42,164 bases of DNA from Sphingomonadales bacterium (GTDB lineage Bacteria; Pseudomonadota; Alphaproteobacteria; Sphingomonadales; Sphingomonadaceae): the NCBI GenBank assembly GCA_024636595.1, contig JAGXGT010000142.1, positions 1-42,164 on the forward strand, in the 5' to 3' direction. A model generated the notes under the pieces. The model saw nothing but the letters and a program-made list of their open reading frames with translations. It had not been told where the DNA came from and made no database searches. Shown here one piece after another: positions 23,233-30,728 of this stretch (the first letter of the stretch is position 1; each line of letters starts with the position of its first letter). The position numbers were made by a program, and so were the translations under genes.

Positions 23233-24860
23233 GTGTCTCCGATTGTTTTGGGTTGATGGGAAGGGTCGAAAAAGGCCTGCATTTGCGGAATCAGTTCGTA
23301 TTTCTTGATTTTTCCCGACGGTGTCGCGGGCAAGGCATCGACAAACGCAATGTAGCGGGGCACCTTCCAGCGCGAGACGCGATCCCGGCACCATGCGCGA
23401 ATCGTCTCGGCATCGGCATGGTCGGGATGCGACGGCCGCAGAACGGCACATAATTCCTCGCCATGTTTCGGATCCGGCAGACCGATGACGGCCGCTTCTG
23501 CGACATCGGGATGCTCGAGCAGATAGGCTTCGATCTCTGCAGGATAGAGATTCTCTCCGCCGCGGATAATCATGTCTTTTAGCCGCCCAACGATCGTGAC
23601 ATAGCCGTCACTATCCATTGTCGCGATGTCACCCGTCCTCAACCAGCCATCAGCATCGAAGGCTTGGCGCGTGGCTTCCGGATCGCCATAGCACAGCATT
23701 TTTCCGGGGCCGTCGGCGCAGAGCTCGCCTGGGACATCGCAAGGCAGAATCTGACCGTCGCCATCAACGATCTTCAGGCTGACCCCAGGTAAGGCAAGGC
23801 CGCTGGTCGCAATTTTCTTGTCGGTATTATCACCGGGACGTACACTAGCGCTTACCCCGCAGCTTTCGGTCTGGCCATAACCGTTGAGCATTTCGACGCC
23901 GAACATATCTTCGCAGCGCCGCAAGAAAGCAGACGGTACGGCCGCGCCGCCAACAATGATACGTTTGAGGGCGGAAAGGTCGCGCGATAGCAATGAACCT
24001 TCCTCCATGATCGCAGTGAGCATTGATGGTACGCCGATAAACCCGGTGCAGCGTTCCTGCTCCAAAACATCGAGCGCCTCGCCAGCGCGGAAAATATGGA
24101 TGGGTAGTGTAGTCGCGCCGACAATCAGCGAGCCCGGAGTCGAATTGCCGGACCCGCCGACATGGAACATCGGGAAGCCGTGACAGACCCTGTCGCCGGC
24201 TCCAAATCCCCAGCGCTCGTAGGTCCGCGCCGAGATGGTCGCGATTGATCCGTGCGGCAACCATGCCGCCTTGGGCACGCCGGTCGTGCCCGAAGTATAC
24301 TGGATCATGAACAGATCGGCAGGATCGGGTTTCGGCAGCGGGTCAATTTCCAGTGATGCCGCCAGCAACGGGTCCATATCTGTGATGAGGGAATACACAC
24401 CGCGCAAGGCGGGTGCTTCCGCCCGCACCGCATCAAGGGTCGCACGCATCGACGCTCCGCCTACGGTGCCCGCATGGAAGATCGCGACTACATTCGAAGT
24501 GTTGAGCGCGAATTTTAGTTCGGCAGCCTTGTACAGCGGATTGATGGCGACGATCACCATGCCTGCCTTGGCAATAGCATATTCGAGCAGAATCCAGTTG
24601 GGATGATTGGGTGCCCAGATCGCAATACGTTCACCCGGCTTAAATCCCGATGCGATGAGTGCGCAAGCCAGCCGGGAGGAAAGCGCGTCGAGTTCGCTGA
24701 ACGTCCAACGGACGTCTTCGATATCGGGCTGGCAGGAAAAAACCACGGCTTCGGCATCCGGCCATGCTGCCGCAGATCGGGCAACGGCAGCGCCAATCGC
24801 GATAGCATCACGTTCGGGATCATCCACACTGCTTGTCCACAAAGACTGACCCAAGACCAA
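23229..24860 (-). CDS. Acyl-CoA synthetase (AMP-forming)
   Basis: This 543-residue protein has a TTG start (24860) supported by GGGAGGA five bases upstream. ANL-superfamily motifs: YTSGTTGVPKAAWLPHG (ATP loop), FPMFHVGG, GYGQTESCGVS, GWLRTGDIATMDSDGYVTIVGRLKDMI and RGGENLYPAEIE, ending with PSGKIKKYEL, which supplies the catalytic lysine. It activates a carboxylic acid to its CoA thioester through an acyl-adenylate. It is the first gene of the - strand operon, divergent from the hydratase operon at 25046. It probably starts degradation of the imported compound's carboxylate side chain. Confidence 0.95.
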   Translation of the reverse strand: MVLGQSLWTSSVDDPERDAIAIGAAVARSAAAWPDAEAVVFSCQPDIEDVRWTFSELDALSSRLACALIASGFKPGERIAIWAPNHPNWILLEYAIAKAGMVIVAINPLYKAAELKFALNTSNVVAIFHAGTVGGASMRATLDAVRAEAPALRGVYSLITDMDPLLAASLEIDPLPKPDPADLFMIQYTSGTTGVPKAAWLPHGSIATISARTYERWGFGAGDRVCHGFPMFHVGGSGNSTPGSLIVGATTLPIHIFRAGEALDVLEQERCTGFIGVPSMLTAIMEEGSLLSRDLSALKRIIVGGAAVPSAFLRRCEDMFGVEMLNGYGQTESCGVSASVRPGDNTDKKIATSGLALPGVSLKIVDGDGQILPCDVPGELCADGPGKMLCYGDPEATRQAFDADGWLRTGDIATMDSDGYVTIVGRLKDMIIRGGENLYPAEIEAYLLEHPDVAEAAVIGLPDPKHGEELCAVLRPSHPDHADAETIRAWCRDRVSRWKVPRYIAFVDALPATPSGKIKKYELIPQMQAFFDPSHQPKTIGDT

Positions 24861-25045
24861 TTATTCCTCCCATTCTGCTTCTGTTTGAGACGCAGATCTA
24901 GTCGCAAATCATGTGTATTCGCTGCTCGCATATCGCTCGCAGTCCGGTCGCGTTGGGCTCCAGGCGATTGCGCTAGGGCAGAACCCGGCCCTAAGATGCC
25001 TGACAGGAAATGCGCATCCGCGATGCGCGCAGCGAGGAAATCAGA
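24861..25045. promoter_or_regulatory. Divergent promoter region between the CoA ligase and hydratase operons
   Basis: These 185 bp separate genes that diverge, so both operon promoters must lie here. Ribosome binding sites are seen at each end: GGGAGGA (RC) next to the ligase and GAGGAAA before 25046. I could not assign -10/-35 boxes or a copy of the palindrome found upstream of the tetR-like gene. Confidence 0.55.
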
Positions 25046-25561
25046 ATGAATGATCTGCCGCAAAAAGTGAAAGATTGGCTCGGCAAACCGGTGATCATTG
25101 TTGATCATGTGGTGACCGTAGAACAGGGTTTGTGGACCAACTTCTGCGTGGCAGTAGGAGATGGAAACCCGCTCTATTGGGATTATCCGCTTTCGCGTGA
25201 CGAGACCGAGTCGGTTATCGCGCCGCCGATGATGCTACCTAGCTGGGCAATCGAGCATGACTGGTCACCGGATCGAGCTGCCCCCAGCCTGCGGACGCTA
25301 GAGCTACATTTCATGGTCAAGGACGCGCTTGGCATCAAGAATGGGCTCGTCACAGAGGTTGAATTAGAACTGCATGAGCCCTTGCGACACGGCGACTCTG
25401 TGCGCGCCGAACAGATCCTGCGCAGGGTCGAGGAGGAACGCGAGACGAAGCTTGGTATCGGCCGCAACTGGGATATTGATGTGGTCTACCGCAAGCCCGA
25501 CGGCAGCTTGGCCGGCATCCAGTCACTTCATTTTCTGGGCTATGGAAAGGTCGCGGCATGA
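25046..25561 (+). CDS. FAS1-like/MaoC-type dehydratase subunit (hot-dog fold)
   Basis: This protein has 171 residues from the ATG at 25046, with GAGGAAA upstream. The pattern VTVEQGLWTNFCVAVGDGNPLYWD, then APPMMLPSWAIEHDW, matches the N-terminal half of MaoC-like dehydratases. SLRTLELHFMVKDALGIKNG and HGDSVRAEQILRRVEEERE follow. Such halves often lack the catalytic residues and pair with a second hot-dog subunit; the next gene (ATGA overlap) is a candidate partner. Together they would hydrate an enoyl-CoA, in the way of the heteromeric ChsH1/ChsH2-type hydratases of steroid degradation. Confidence 0.8.
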   Translation: MNDLPQKVKDWLGKPVIIVDHVVTVEQGLWTNFCVAVGDGNPLYWDYPLSRDETESVIAPPMMLPSWAIEHDWSPDRAAPSLRTLELHFMVKDALGIKNGLVTEVELELHEPLRHGDSVRAEQILRRVEEERETKLGIGRNWDIDVVYRKPDGSLAGIQSLHFLGYGKVAA

Positions 25562-26025
25562 CCACATTGCTGAAACCGCACATCGGCATGCGCCTACCAG
25601 AGCTTGCCCTCCCTCTCACGCGCAAGCTCATCATCATGGGCGCGGCGGCGACCCGCGACTGGCAACCCCAGCATCATGATCCCGCCTGGGCCAAAGAAGC
25701 CGGGCTGCCCGATATCATCATGAATAATTATACACAGGCTGGACTGATCAGTCGTTTCGTGACGGACTGGAGCGGCCCGATGGGACGAATAGGGAGGTTG
25801 CGTTTTGCCATGCGGCGACCGATCTGCCCAGGCGGAACCGCCACGTTTAACGGCATGGTGGTCGACGTGACGGCGGAGCAGCAAGCTATGATCTGGGCCG
25901 AAATTGATATCGAGATCATGGTCGAGAAAAAAACGGTGACAACGGCGACAGTGAAAATGGCCCTGCCGGCCACCGCCCGGTCGCCATCTCCCTGGCATTG
26001 TCCTGCCGTCAAATGGCATCCTTGA
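25558..26025 (+). CDS. MaoC-like hot-dog fold dehydratase subunit
   Basis: This protein has 155 residues. PHIGMRLPELALPLTRKLIIMGAAA and DWQPQHHDPAWAKEAGLPDIIMNN match the R-specific hydratase pattern, with D and H (DWQPQHHDP) as the probable catalytic pair. WSGPMGRIGRLRFAMRRPICPGGTATFNG follows. It overlaps the preceding subunit by 4 bp and probably forms a heteromeric enoyl-CoA hydratase with it. It is followed by 95 bp without a gene, then an acyl-CoA dehydrogenase. Confidence 0.8.
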   Translation: MTTLLKPHIGMRLPELALPLTRKLIIMGAAATRDWQPQHHDPAWAKEAGLPDIIMNNYTQAGLISRFVTDWSGPMGRIGRLRFAMRRPICPGGTATFNGMVVDVTAEQQAMIWAEIDIEIMVEKKTVTTATVKMALPATARSPSPWHCPAVKWHP

Positions 26026-26120
26026 CGCGTTCGTAGAATGCGAGCGTGAACAGAGTTGAGATGGAGGGGCGGGGTCGCGCACAACTCTGATTGCAAAAAT
26101 GGCACAAGGCAGCGCACATC

Positions 26121-27260
26121 ATGGAATTGGGACTATCTGAAGAACAGACACTGCTCCAGGATATGGTTCGGCAGCTGTGCGAAGATCGTTTCCCGTTCGA
26201 AGCATTGCGGCAAGTTGAGAAGTCCCCCGACGGGCTTCCGCGCGCATTCTGGCAGGATCTGTGCGAACTGGGCGTACCCGGAATTGCGATTGCCGAACAG
26301 TTTGGCGGCCTTGCGATGGGGCTATTCGAAACAGCTCTGATACATGAGCAGCTGAGCCGACATCTGGCGCCGACGCCGCATTTCATCAGCTCTATTCTGG
26401 CCGCACAGATCCTTGCAAGGTCAGACGATGAGGCCGCGTGCAGTCGCTGGCTGCCGAGGATAGCCGATGCCAGTTTGATTGTCTCTGTGGCATCGGCCGA
26501 ACCCAACATAAGTGCCGACATCACCAGGGTATCAACCGTGTTCGAACGGAGCGGCAATGCCGTCCGCATCAACGGGACCAAATATTTTGTCCCCTTCGCT
26601 ACCGTCGCCGATCAGCTTCTCGTTATTGGTCACTATCTTGAGACCGGCGGCATCGCAGCAGCTATCGTTCCGCGCGAAGCGCCAGGCATTTCTATCCGGG
26701 CTCAAGCCAATCTGGCGACCGAACCCTATTTCCACGTCGCGTTCAACGATGTTGTCGTCCCAAATGAGGGCCTGATCAATGGAGGCGCGGATATTACGGC
26801 CACATGGCATGGCGCCATGTATCGCGGGCTTGTCGTCCTTGCCGCCCAGGCCGTGGGTGCTGCGAGGCGCATTCATGAGATCAGCACAGCCTATGCCAAA
26901 GAGCGCGAGGCCTTTGGTCGGCCGATTGGCGGGTTTCAGTCTATTGCTCATTATCTAGCCGATGCGCTGGTCGAGATTGAAGGGTGCCAGACGCTTTTCC
27001 ACCAAGCGGGTTGGCTGCACGACAATGGCCGCGCGTTTGAAGCCGCCGCAGCCATCGCCAAGCTACAGGCCTGCGCCATGTTTCGGAAGGTTTCGGCGCT
27101 TGGTATCCAAGTGCATGGCGGCTTGGGCTATACGATAGAGGCCGATCCCCAGCTGTTTTTCCGGCGTGCCAAGCAGTGGCAATTGCTCAACTGGGACGAC
27201 GCCTATCTTGAAGACCAGATCGCGCGACTGACGATCGATGGCGAGGTGGAAGATGTTTGA
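26121..27260 (+). CDS. Acyl-CoA dehydrogenase
   Basis: I take the ATG at 26121 (379 residues); a TTG at 26091 would add 10 residues of no family value. Helical N-terminus with ELCELGVPGIAIAEQFGG, FAD/substrate segment ADITRVSTVFERSG...INGTKYFVPFA, beta domain, then AYAKEREAFGRPIGGFQSIAHYLADAL and IQVHGGLGYTIEADPQLFFRRAK. It oxidises the alpha-beta bond of an acyl-CoA with FAD and passes electrons to ETF. It is smaller than usual short-chain members at the C-terminus, which is typical of one subunit of steroid-type heteromeric dehydrogenases. It overlaps the following crotonase by 8 bp. Confidence 0.9.
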   Translation: MELGLSEEQTLLQDMVRQLCEDRFPFEALRQVEKSPDGLPRAFWQDLCELGVPGIAIAEQFGGLAMGLFETALIHEQLSRHLAPTPHFISSILAAQILARSDDEAACSRWLPRIADASLIVSVASAEPNISADITRVSTVFERSGNAVRINGTKYFVPFATVADQLLVIGHYLETGGIAAAIVPREAPGISIRAQANLATEPYFHVAFNDVVVPNEGLINGGADITATWHGAMYRGLVVLAAQAVGAARRIHEISTAYAKEREAFGRPIGGFQSIAHYLADALVEIEGCQTLFHQAGWLHDNGRAFEAAAAIAKLQACAMFRKVSALGIQVHGGLGYTIEADPQLFFRRAKQWQLLNWDDAYLEDQIARLTIDGEVEDV

Positions 27261-28053
27261 AACGCTCGCCTATTCCGTAGAAGCAGGCATTGCGACAATC
27301 TGCCTCGATCGACCGGATCGCCACAATGCGATCAACCAGCAGATGCATCTGGAACTTCCCCACGCGTGGGAAGCGTTTAACCGTGATCCCAAAGCTGTGG
27401 TCGCAATCGTTACGGGAACAGGCGAGAAAGCTTTTTGCACCGGCGCCGATATTGCGGACCTGCCGCAGTTCGATCGTGATAACGCCCCTAACCACCATGC
27501 GATCCGCTGGACCGGCCTGCAAAATCGGATCTGGAAGCCCGTTATCTGTGCAGTCAATGGCTTGACGATCGGTGGCGGACTGCACTTCATCGCCGATGCG
27601 GACGTTGTCCTCGCCAGCGAAACGGCAAGTTTCTGCGATACTCATGTCAGCGTCGGCCTTGTCGCCGGACTGGAGCCGGTATCGCTGGCGCGACGGATGC
27701 CGCTGGAAGCGGTATTACGACTCGCATTGCTCGGGCGTGATGAGCGGATGACCACCGAACGGGCACTGGCGCTCGGCATGGTCGGCGAAATCGTTGCGCC
27801 GAACCAACTGATGCCTCGCGCGAAGGAACTGGCTGCGTCGATTGCGAAGAATTCCCCATCCGCCATGGCTCGGACCAAGAGGGCAATCTGGCAGTCGCTC
27901 GAATTGCCGCTCCACGCTGCGTTGGATAGCGCCTGGCAAGAAATATCCGCCCACAATGAAGGACCGGACTTTGCCGAAGGCGTCGCTGCCTTTCTCGAAC
28001 AGCGCTCGCCGCAATGGCAGCCCTTCGATCCGGAGACGCTTGATGACCGTTGA
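27253..28053 (+). CDS. Enoyl-CoA hydratase/isomerase family protein
   Basis: This protein has 266 residues from the ATG at 27253, preceded by GAGGTGGA. Crotonase segments are FCTGADIADLP and NGLTIGGGLHFIADADVV. The segment FCDTHVSVGLVAGLEPVSLA occupies the catalytic-Glu region. It starts inside the acyl-CoA dehydrogenase end and overlaps the next crotonase start by 11 bp. The order dehydrogenase, crotonase, crotonase, hydratase suggests successive steps on one CoA thioester. The segment with HVSVGLVAG closely recalls the - strand crotonase at 22435, suggesting duplication. Confidence 0.9.
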   Translation: MFETLAYSVEAGIATICLDRPDRHNAINQQMHLELPHAWEAFNRDPKAVVAIVTGTGEKAFCTGADIADLPQFDRDNAPNHHAIRWTGLQNRIWKPVICAVNGLTIGGGLHFIADADVVLASETASFCDTHVSVGLVAGLEPVSLARRMPLEAVLRLALLGRDERMTTERALALGMVGEIVAPNQLMPRAKELAASIAKNSPSAMARTKRAIWQSLELPLHAALDSAWQEISAHNEGPDFAEGVAAFLEQRSPQWQPFDPETLDDR

Positions 28054-28798
28054 ACCTGAAGTGCGGACAGAGCGAGATGGCAGGGTCGGTGTCATCACCC
28101 TCAACCGGCCGAATAAACTTAACGCCTATACGCCGGACATGGGTGACGAACTGGTAGACGCCTTCAGGACATTCGCTGCTGAGCCAGATGTCGACGCGAT
28201 CCTGCTGACCGGGAATGGTCGCGCCTTTTGCGTAGGCGCGGACCGGGCCTTTCTGAGTGGTGAGCGCGGACGCAACGGATTGCTGATCGGGGAGGAGCAT
28301 TTCATCGATGGTTTCGTAAGCGAGCTTTTCGCCATCGACACGCCCATTATCGCAGCCGTGAATGGACCGGCCGTCGGGATTGGTGCGACGATGCTGCTGG
28401 CGCTCGATATGCGTATTGCCTCAGTCAGCGCCAATTTCGGTTTCCCCTTCGCGAAACTCGGCCTGATGCCTGGCATGGGCTCTACTGCCTTGCTTCCGGC
28501 CATTGTTGGCCTGTCGCGCGCCAAGGACATCCTGCTGAGCGGCGCGACGTTAACGAGCGTACAGGCACTGGAAGCGGGTTTAGTCAGCCGGATATATGAT
28601 GATGCCGAACTACAGGATGCCGCGCTTGAACTGGCGTACATGGTGGCGAACAATGACGGGCCAGCGATGGTTGCAAGTAAGCGTGTACTGAGCGGACAGC
28701 TCGCCCCGGCGCTCGAAAAGGCGATTAAAGGCGAGCAGCGCGAAGCCCGGAAACTGGCGCATAGTCGCGCAGCGCAAACCTCTTCTTTAACGAAATGA
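28043..28798 (+). CDS. Enoyl-CoA hydratase/isomerase family protein
   Basis: This protein has 251 residues from the ATG at 28043. RVGVITLNRPNKLNAYTPDM, FCVGADRAFLSGERGRNG, NGPAVGIGATMLLALDMRIAS and FAKLGLMPGMGSTALLPAIVG are standard crotonase segments including both oxyanion-hole parts. It is more typical of hydratases than the other two crotonases here. It overlaps the upstream and downstream genes by 11 and 4 bp, so it belongs to the same operon. It could hydrate an enoyl-CoA or isomerise a double bond; the sequence does not decide. Confidence 0.9.
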   Translation: MTVEPEVRTERDGRVGVITLNRPNKLNAYTPDMGDELVDAFRTFAAEPDVDAILLTGNGRAFCVGADRAFLSGERGRNGLLIGEEHFIDGFVSELFAIDTPIIAAVNGPAVGIGATMLLALDMRIASVSANFGFPFAKLGLMPGMGSTALLPAIVGLSRAKDILLSGATLTSVQALEAGLVSRIYDDAELQDAALELAYMVANNDGPAMVASKRVLSGQLAPALEKAIKGEQREARKLAHSRAAQTSSLTK

Positions 28799-29271
28799 CG
28801 GACATGATGGACAAGATACGATTTGATGACATAGCCGCGCTCACCGCTCGCAAATCGGAGGAGTTTGGTCCCTGGAGCGCGCCACTGGAAGTGCCGCAGG
28901 GGATGGTCACGACCTTTGCCGAATTGACGGGTGATCGCCAATGGATCCATGTGGATACAGACCGCGCGGAGCAAAGCGCCTTTGGCAGGACGATTGCTCA
29001 TGGTTTCCTGATCCTCGGCCTGTCGACGATTATCAAAAACAATGCCGATTATACGGTTGTGGGCCATGGTAATGCGCTGAACTATGGTCTGGAACGGGTG
29101 CGCTTCGTTGCCCCGGTTCCAACGGGCTCTGTCATTCACGGACGCACACGCATTGTCTGTGTTGCCCAGGAAAAAGGCGGGACGATGCTAACCGTTGGCG
29201 TCGCGATCCATGTCGTCGGATCGGAAAAACCTTCGGTCTGCTTCGACTGGAAGCTCCTCTACCGTGGGTGA
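28795..29271 (+). CDS. MaoC family enoyl-CoA hydratase
   Basis: This 158-residue protein starts in an ATGA overlap. VTTFAELTGDRQWIHVDTDRA contains the catalytic D and H (GDRQWIHVD), and TIAHGFLILGLSTIIKN is the helix and strand that follow. LNYGLERVRFVAPVPTGSVIHGR completes the hot-dog core. It catalyses R-specific hydration of a trans-2-enoyl-CoA. The neighbour is a DUF35 protein; in steroid side-chain degradation, MaoC and DUF35 domains act together with a thiolase-like aldolase, and all three parts occur in this cluster. Confidence 0.9.
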   Translation: MTDMMDKIRFDDIAALTARKSEEFGPWSAPLEVPQGMVTTFAELTGDRQWIHVDTDRAEQSAFGRTIAHGFLILGLSTIIKNNADYTVVGHGNALNYGLERVRFVAPVPTGSVIHGRTRIVCVAQEKGGTMLTVGVAIHVVGSEKPSVCFDWKLLYRG

Positions 29272-29277
29272 GTCGGC

Positions 29278-29751
29278 ATGATCGAAACCATCCCTCTTCC
29301 GACAACCGATGACCCGGTGGATCATGCATTCTGGCAAGGGTGCCTAGACAGTCAGTTGCTCATCCAGAGCTGCAACGATTGCGGCCATGTCCAGCACCCA
29401 CCGCGGGCCATGTGCCCGATGTGCCAGTCAATGGAACTCGGCTGGAACCGGGCATCGGGCATGGGGACCATCTGGTCATACACGATACCCCATGCACCCT
29501 TGCTCCCAGCGTTTGCGGAGATCGCGCCCTATATCGTTGCAGTCATAATGCCCGATGACTTTCCGGGTCTCCGCATCGTCGGCGCGCTGGCTGATCCGGG
29601 AGGAAATTCCATCGGCGGGATTGATCCCGGGACCGTAGCGATTGGTATGTCTGTCCGCCTCACATTTGTTCAACTCGTCGATGACGTAGCGCTGCCATGC
29701 TGGTTTCCGGCAGAGGCTGGCATCACTTGGGAAAAGGAAAAGCAACAATGA
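29278..29751 (+). CDS. DUF35 zinc-ribbon/OB-fold protein
   Basis: This protein has 157 residues. The rubredoxin-like zinc ribbon is formed by C32, C35, C46 and C49 (CNDCGHVQHPPRAMCPMC). The OB fold follows with GTIWSYTIPHAPLLPAF and PGTVAIGMSVRLTF. DUF35 proteins bind acyl-CoA and pair with thiolase-like or MaoC proteins, for example the ChsH2 C-terminal domain with Ltp2 in bacterial cholesterol degradation. Here the matching thiolase-like gene is 35105-36265. The product probably supports retro-aldol cleavage of a beta-hydroxyacyl-CoA. It overlaps the extradiol dioxygenase start by 4 bp. Confidence 0.92.
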   Translation: MIETIPLPTTDDPVDHAFWQGCLDSQLLIQSCNDCGHVQHPPRAMCPMCQSMELGWNRASGMGTIWSYTIPHAPLLPAFAEIAPYIVAVIMPDDFPGLRIVGALADPGGNSIGGIDPGTVAIGMSVRLTFVQLVDDVALPCWFPAEAGITWEKEKQQ

Positions 29752-30728
29752 AGATCAAGTCGCTCGGATATATCGGCCTCGGCAGCAGCAACCCCGATGC
29801 CTGGCTGACTTTCGGAACAGAGGTACTGGGCATGATGCCGTCGCGCGCTATTCCAGGAGAAGGCTGGGGAGGTCCCGGCGAGATAAGAGGCACGAACGGC
29901 AAGCCGGGCACCGCGCCCAATGGCACAATCTATCTCAAGATGGACGAGCGACAGTGGCGGATCGCAGTCCACCCGACCGATGGGTCTCGCGATCTGCTGT
30001 ATATGGGGCTCGAACTGGCGGGGCCGCTTGAGCTCGAAGCTGGAATCGCCGAGCTGCGCGAAGCGGGAATTGCCGTTCGGGAAGGCAGCCCCGATGATGC
30101 CTTCGCCCGCGCGGTTACGGGAATTGCCTATTGCGAAGACCCGAGCGGCAATTCGATCGAGCTTTATTATGGGCCAACGACGGACTATAAATTCACCTCG
30201 CCTATTCCCGGACTGGAATTTGTGGCCGGGCATCTCGGGATCGGCCATTTCAATCTGTTCGTGAACAATCAGCCGGCCTGCTTCGATTTCTACACGCGGC
30301 TCCTGGGGTTCAAACTGTCTGATTATATCCGGTACGGTCCTGACGCAGCGCTACAGTTCCTGCGCTGCAATGAACGGCACCACAGTCTTGCGATGGTCGA
30401 TCTCGGCGGCGATAATGCTGTGCAACATTTGCTTTTCGAGATGGCGACGATTGACGATGTTGGCATGGCGCTCGACCGGGCCAAGCAATCGGGCGCTGCC
30501 GTAGTCAGTTCGCTCGGCCGCCATCGCAATGACGGTATGCTCTCATTCTACATGCGCTCCCCCGGCAGTTTCGACGTCGAAATAGGGTGCGGCGGCAAAC
30601 GGCTCGACGACACATGGTCTCCCAACGAGTTTTGCGAAGGCGATGTCTGGGGCCATGACGGATTGATCGAAGCCATTATCGAGGCCGGCGAAGTCGCACG
30701 CCAGCGGAACGCAGAGGGGTCATCGTGA
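29748..30728 (+). CDS. Type I extradiol (catechol-cleaving) dioxygenase
   Basis: This protein has 326 residues from the ATG at 29748. It has two vicinal-oxygen-chelate halves. The C-terminal half holds all iron ligands expected for BphC/HsaC-type enzymes: H167 (GIGHFNLFV), H228 (VQHLLFEM) and E278 (SFDVEIGCGG), with H211/H212 (ERHHSLAMVD) as acid-base residue and the typical LGRHRNDGMLSFYMRSP. It opens a catecholic ring next to one hydroxyl using Fe(II) and O2. No hydrolase for the ring-cleavage product is present in the window, so that step must be encoded elsewhere or be different. It overlaps the DUF35 and oxidoreductase genes. Confidence 0.92.
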   Translation: MKIKSLGYIGLGSSNPDAWLTFGTEVLGMMPSRAIPGEGWGGPGEIRGTNGKPGTAPNGTIYLKMDERQWRIAVHPTDGSRDLLYMGLELAGPLELEAGIAELREAGIAVREGSPDDAFARAVTGIAYCEDPSGNSIELYYGPTTDYKFTSPIPGLEFVAGHLGIGHFNLFVNNQPACFDFYTRLLGFKLSDYIRYGPDAALQFLRCNERHHSLAMVDLGGDNAVQHLLFEMATIDDVGMALDRAKQSGAAVVSSLGRHRNDGMLSFYMRSPGSFDVEIGCGGKRLDDTWSPNEFCEGDVWGHDGLIEAIIEAGEVARQRNAEGSS

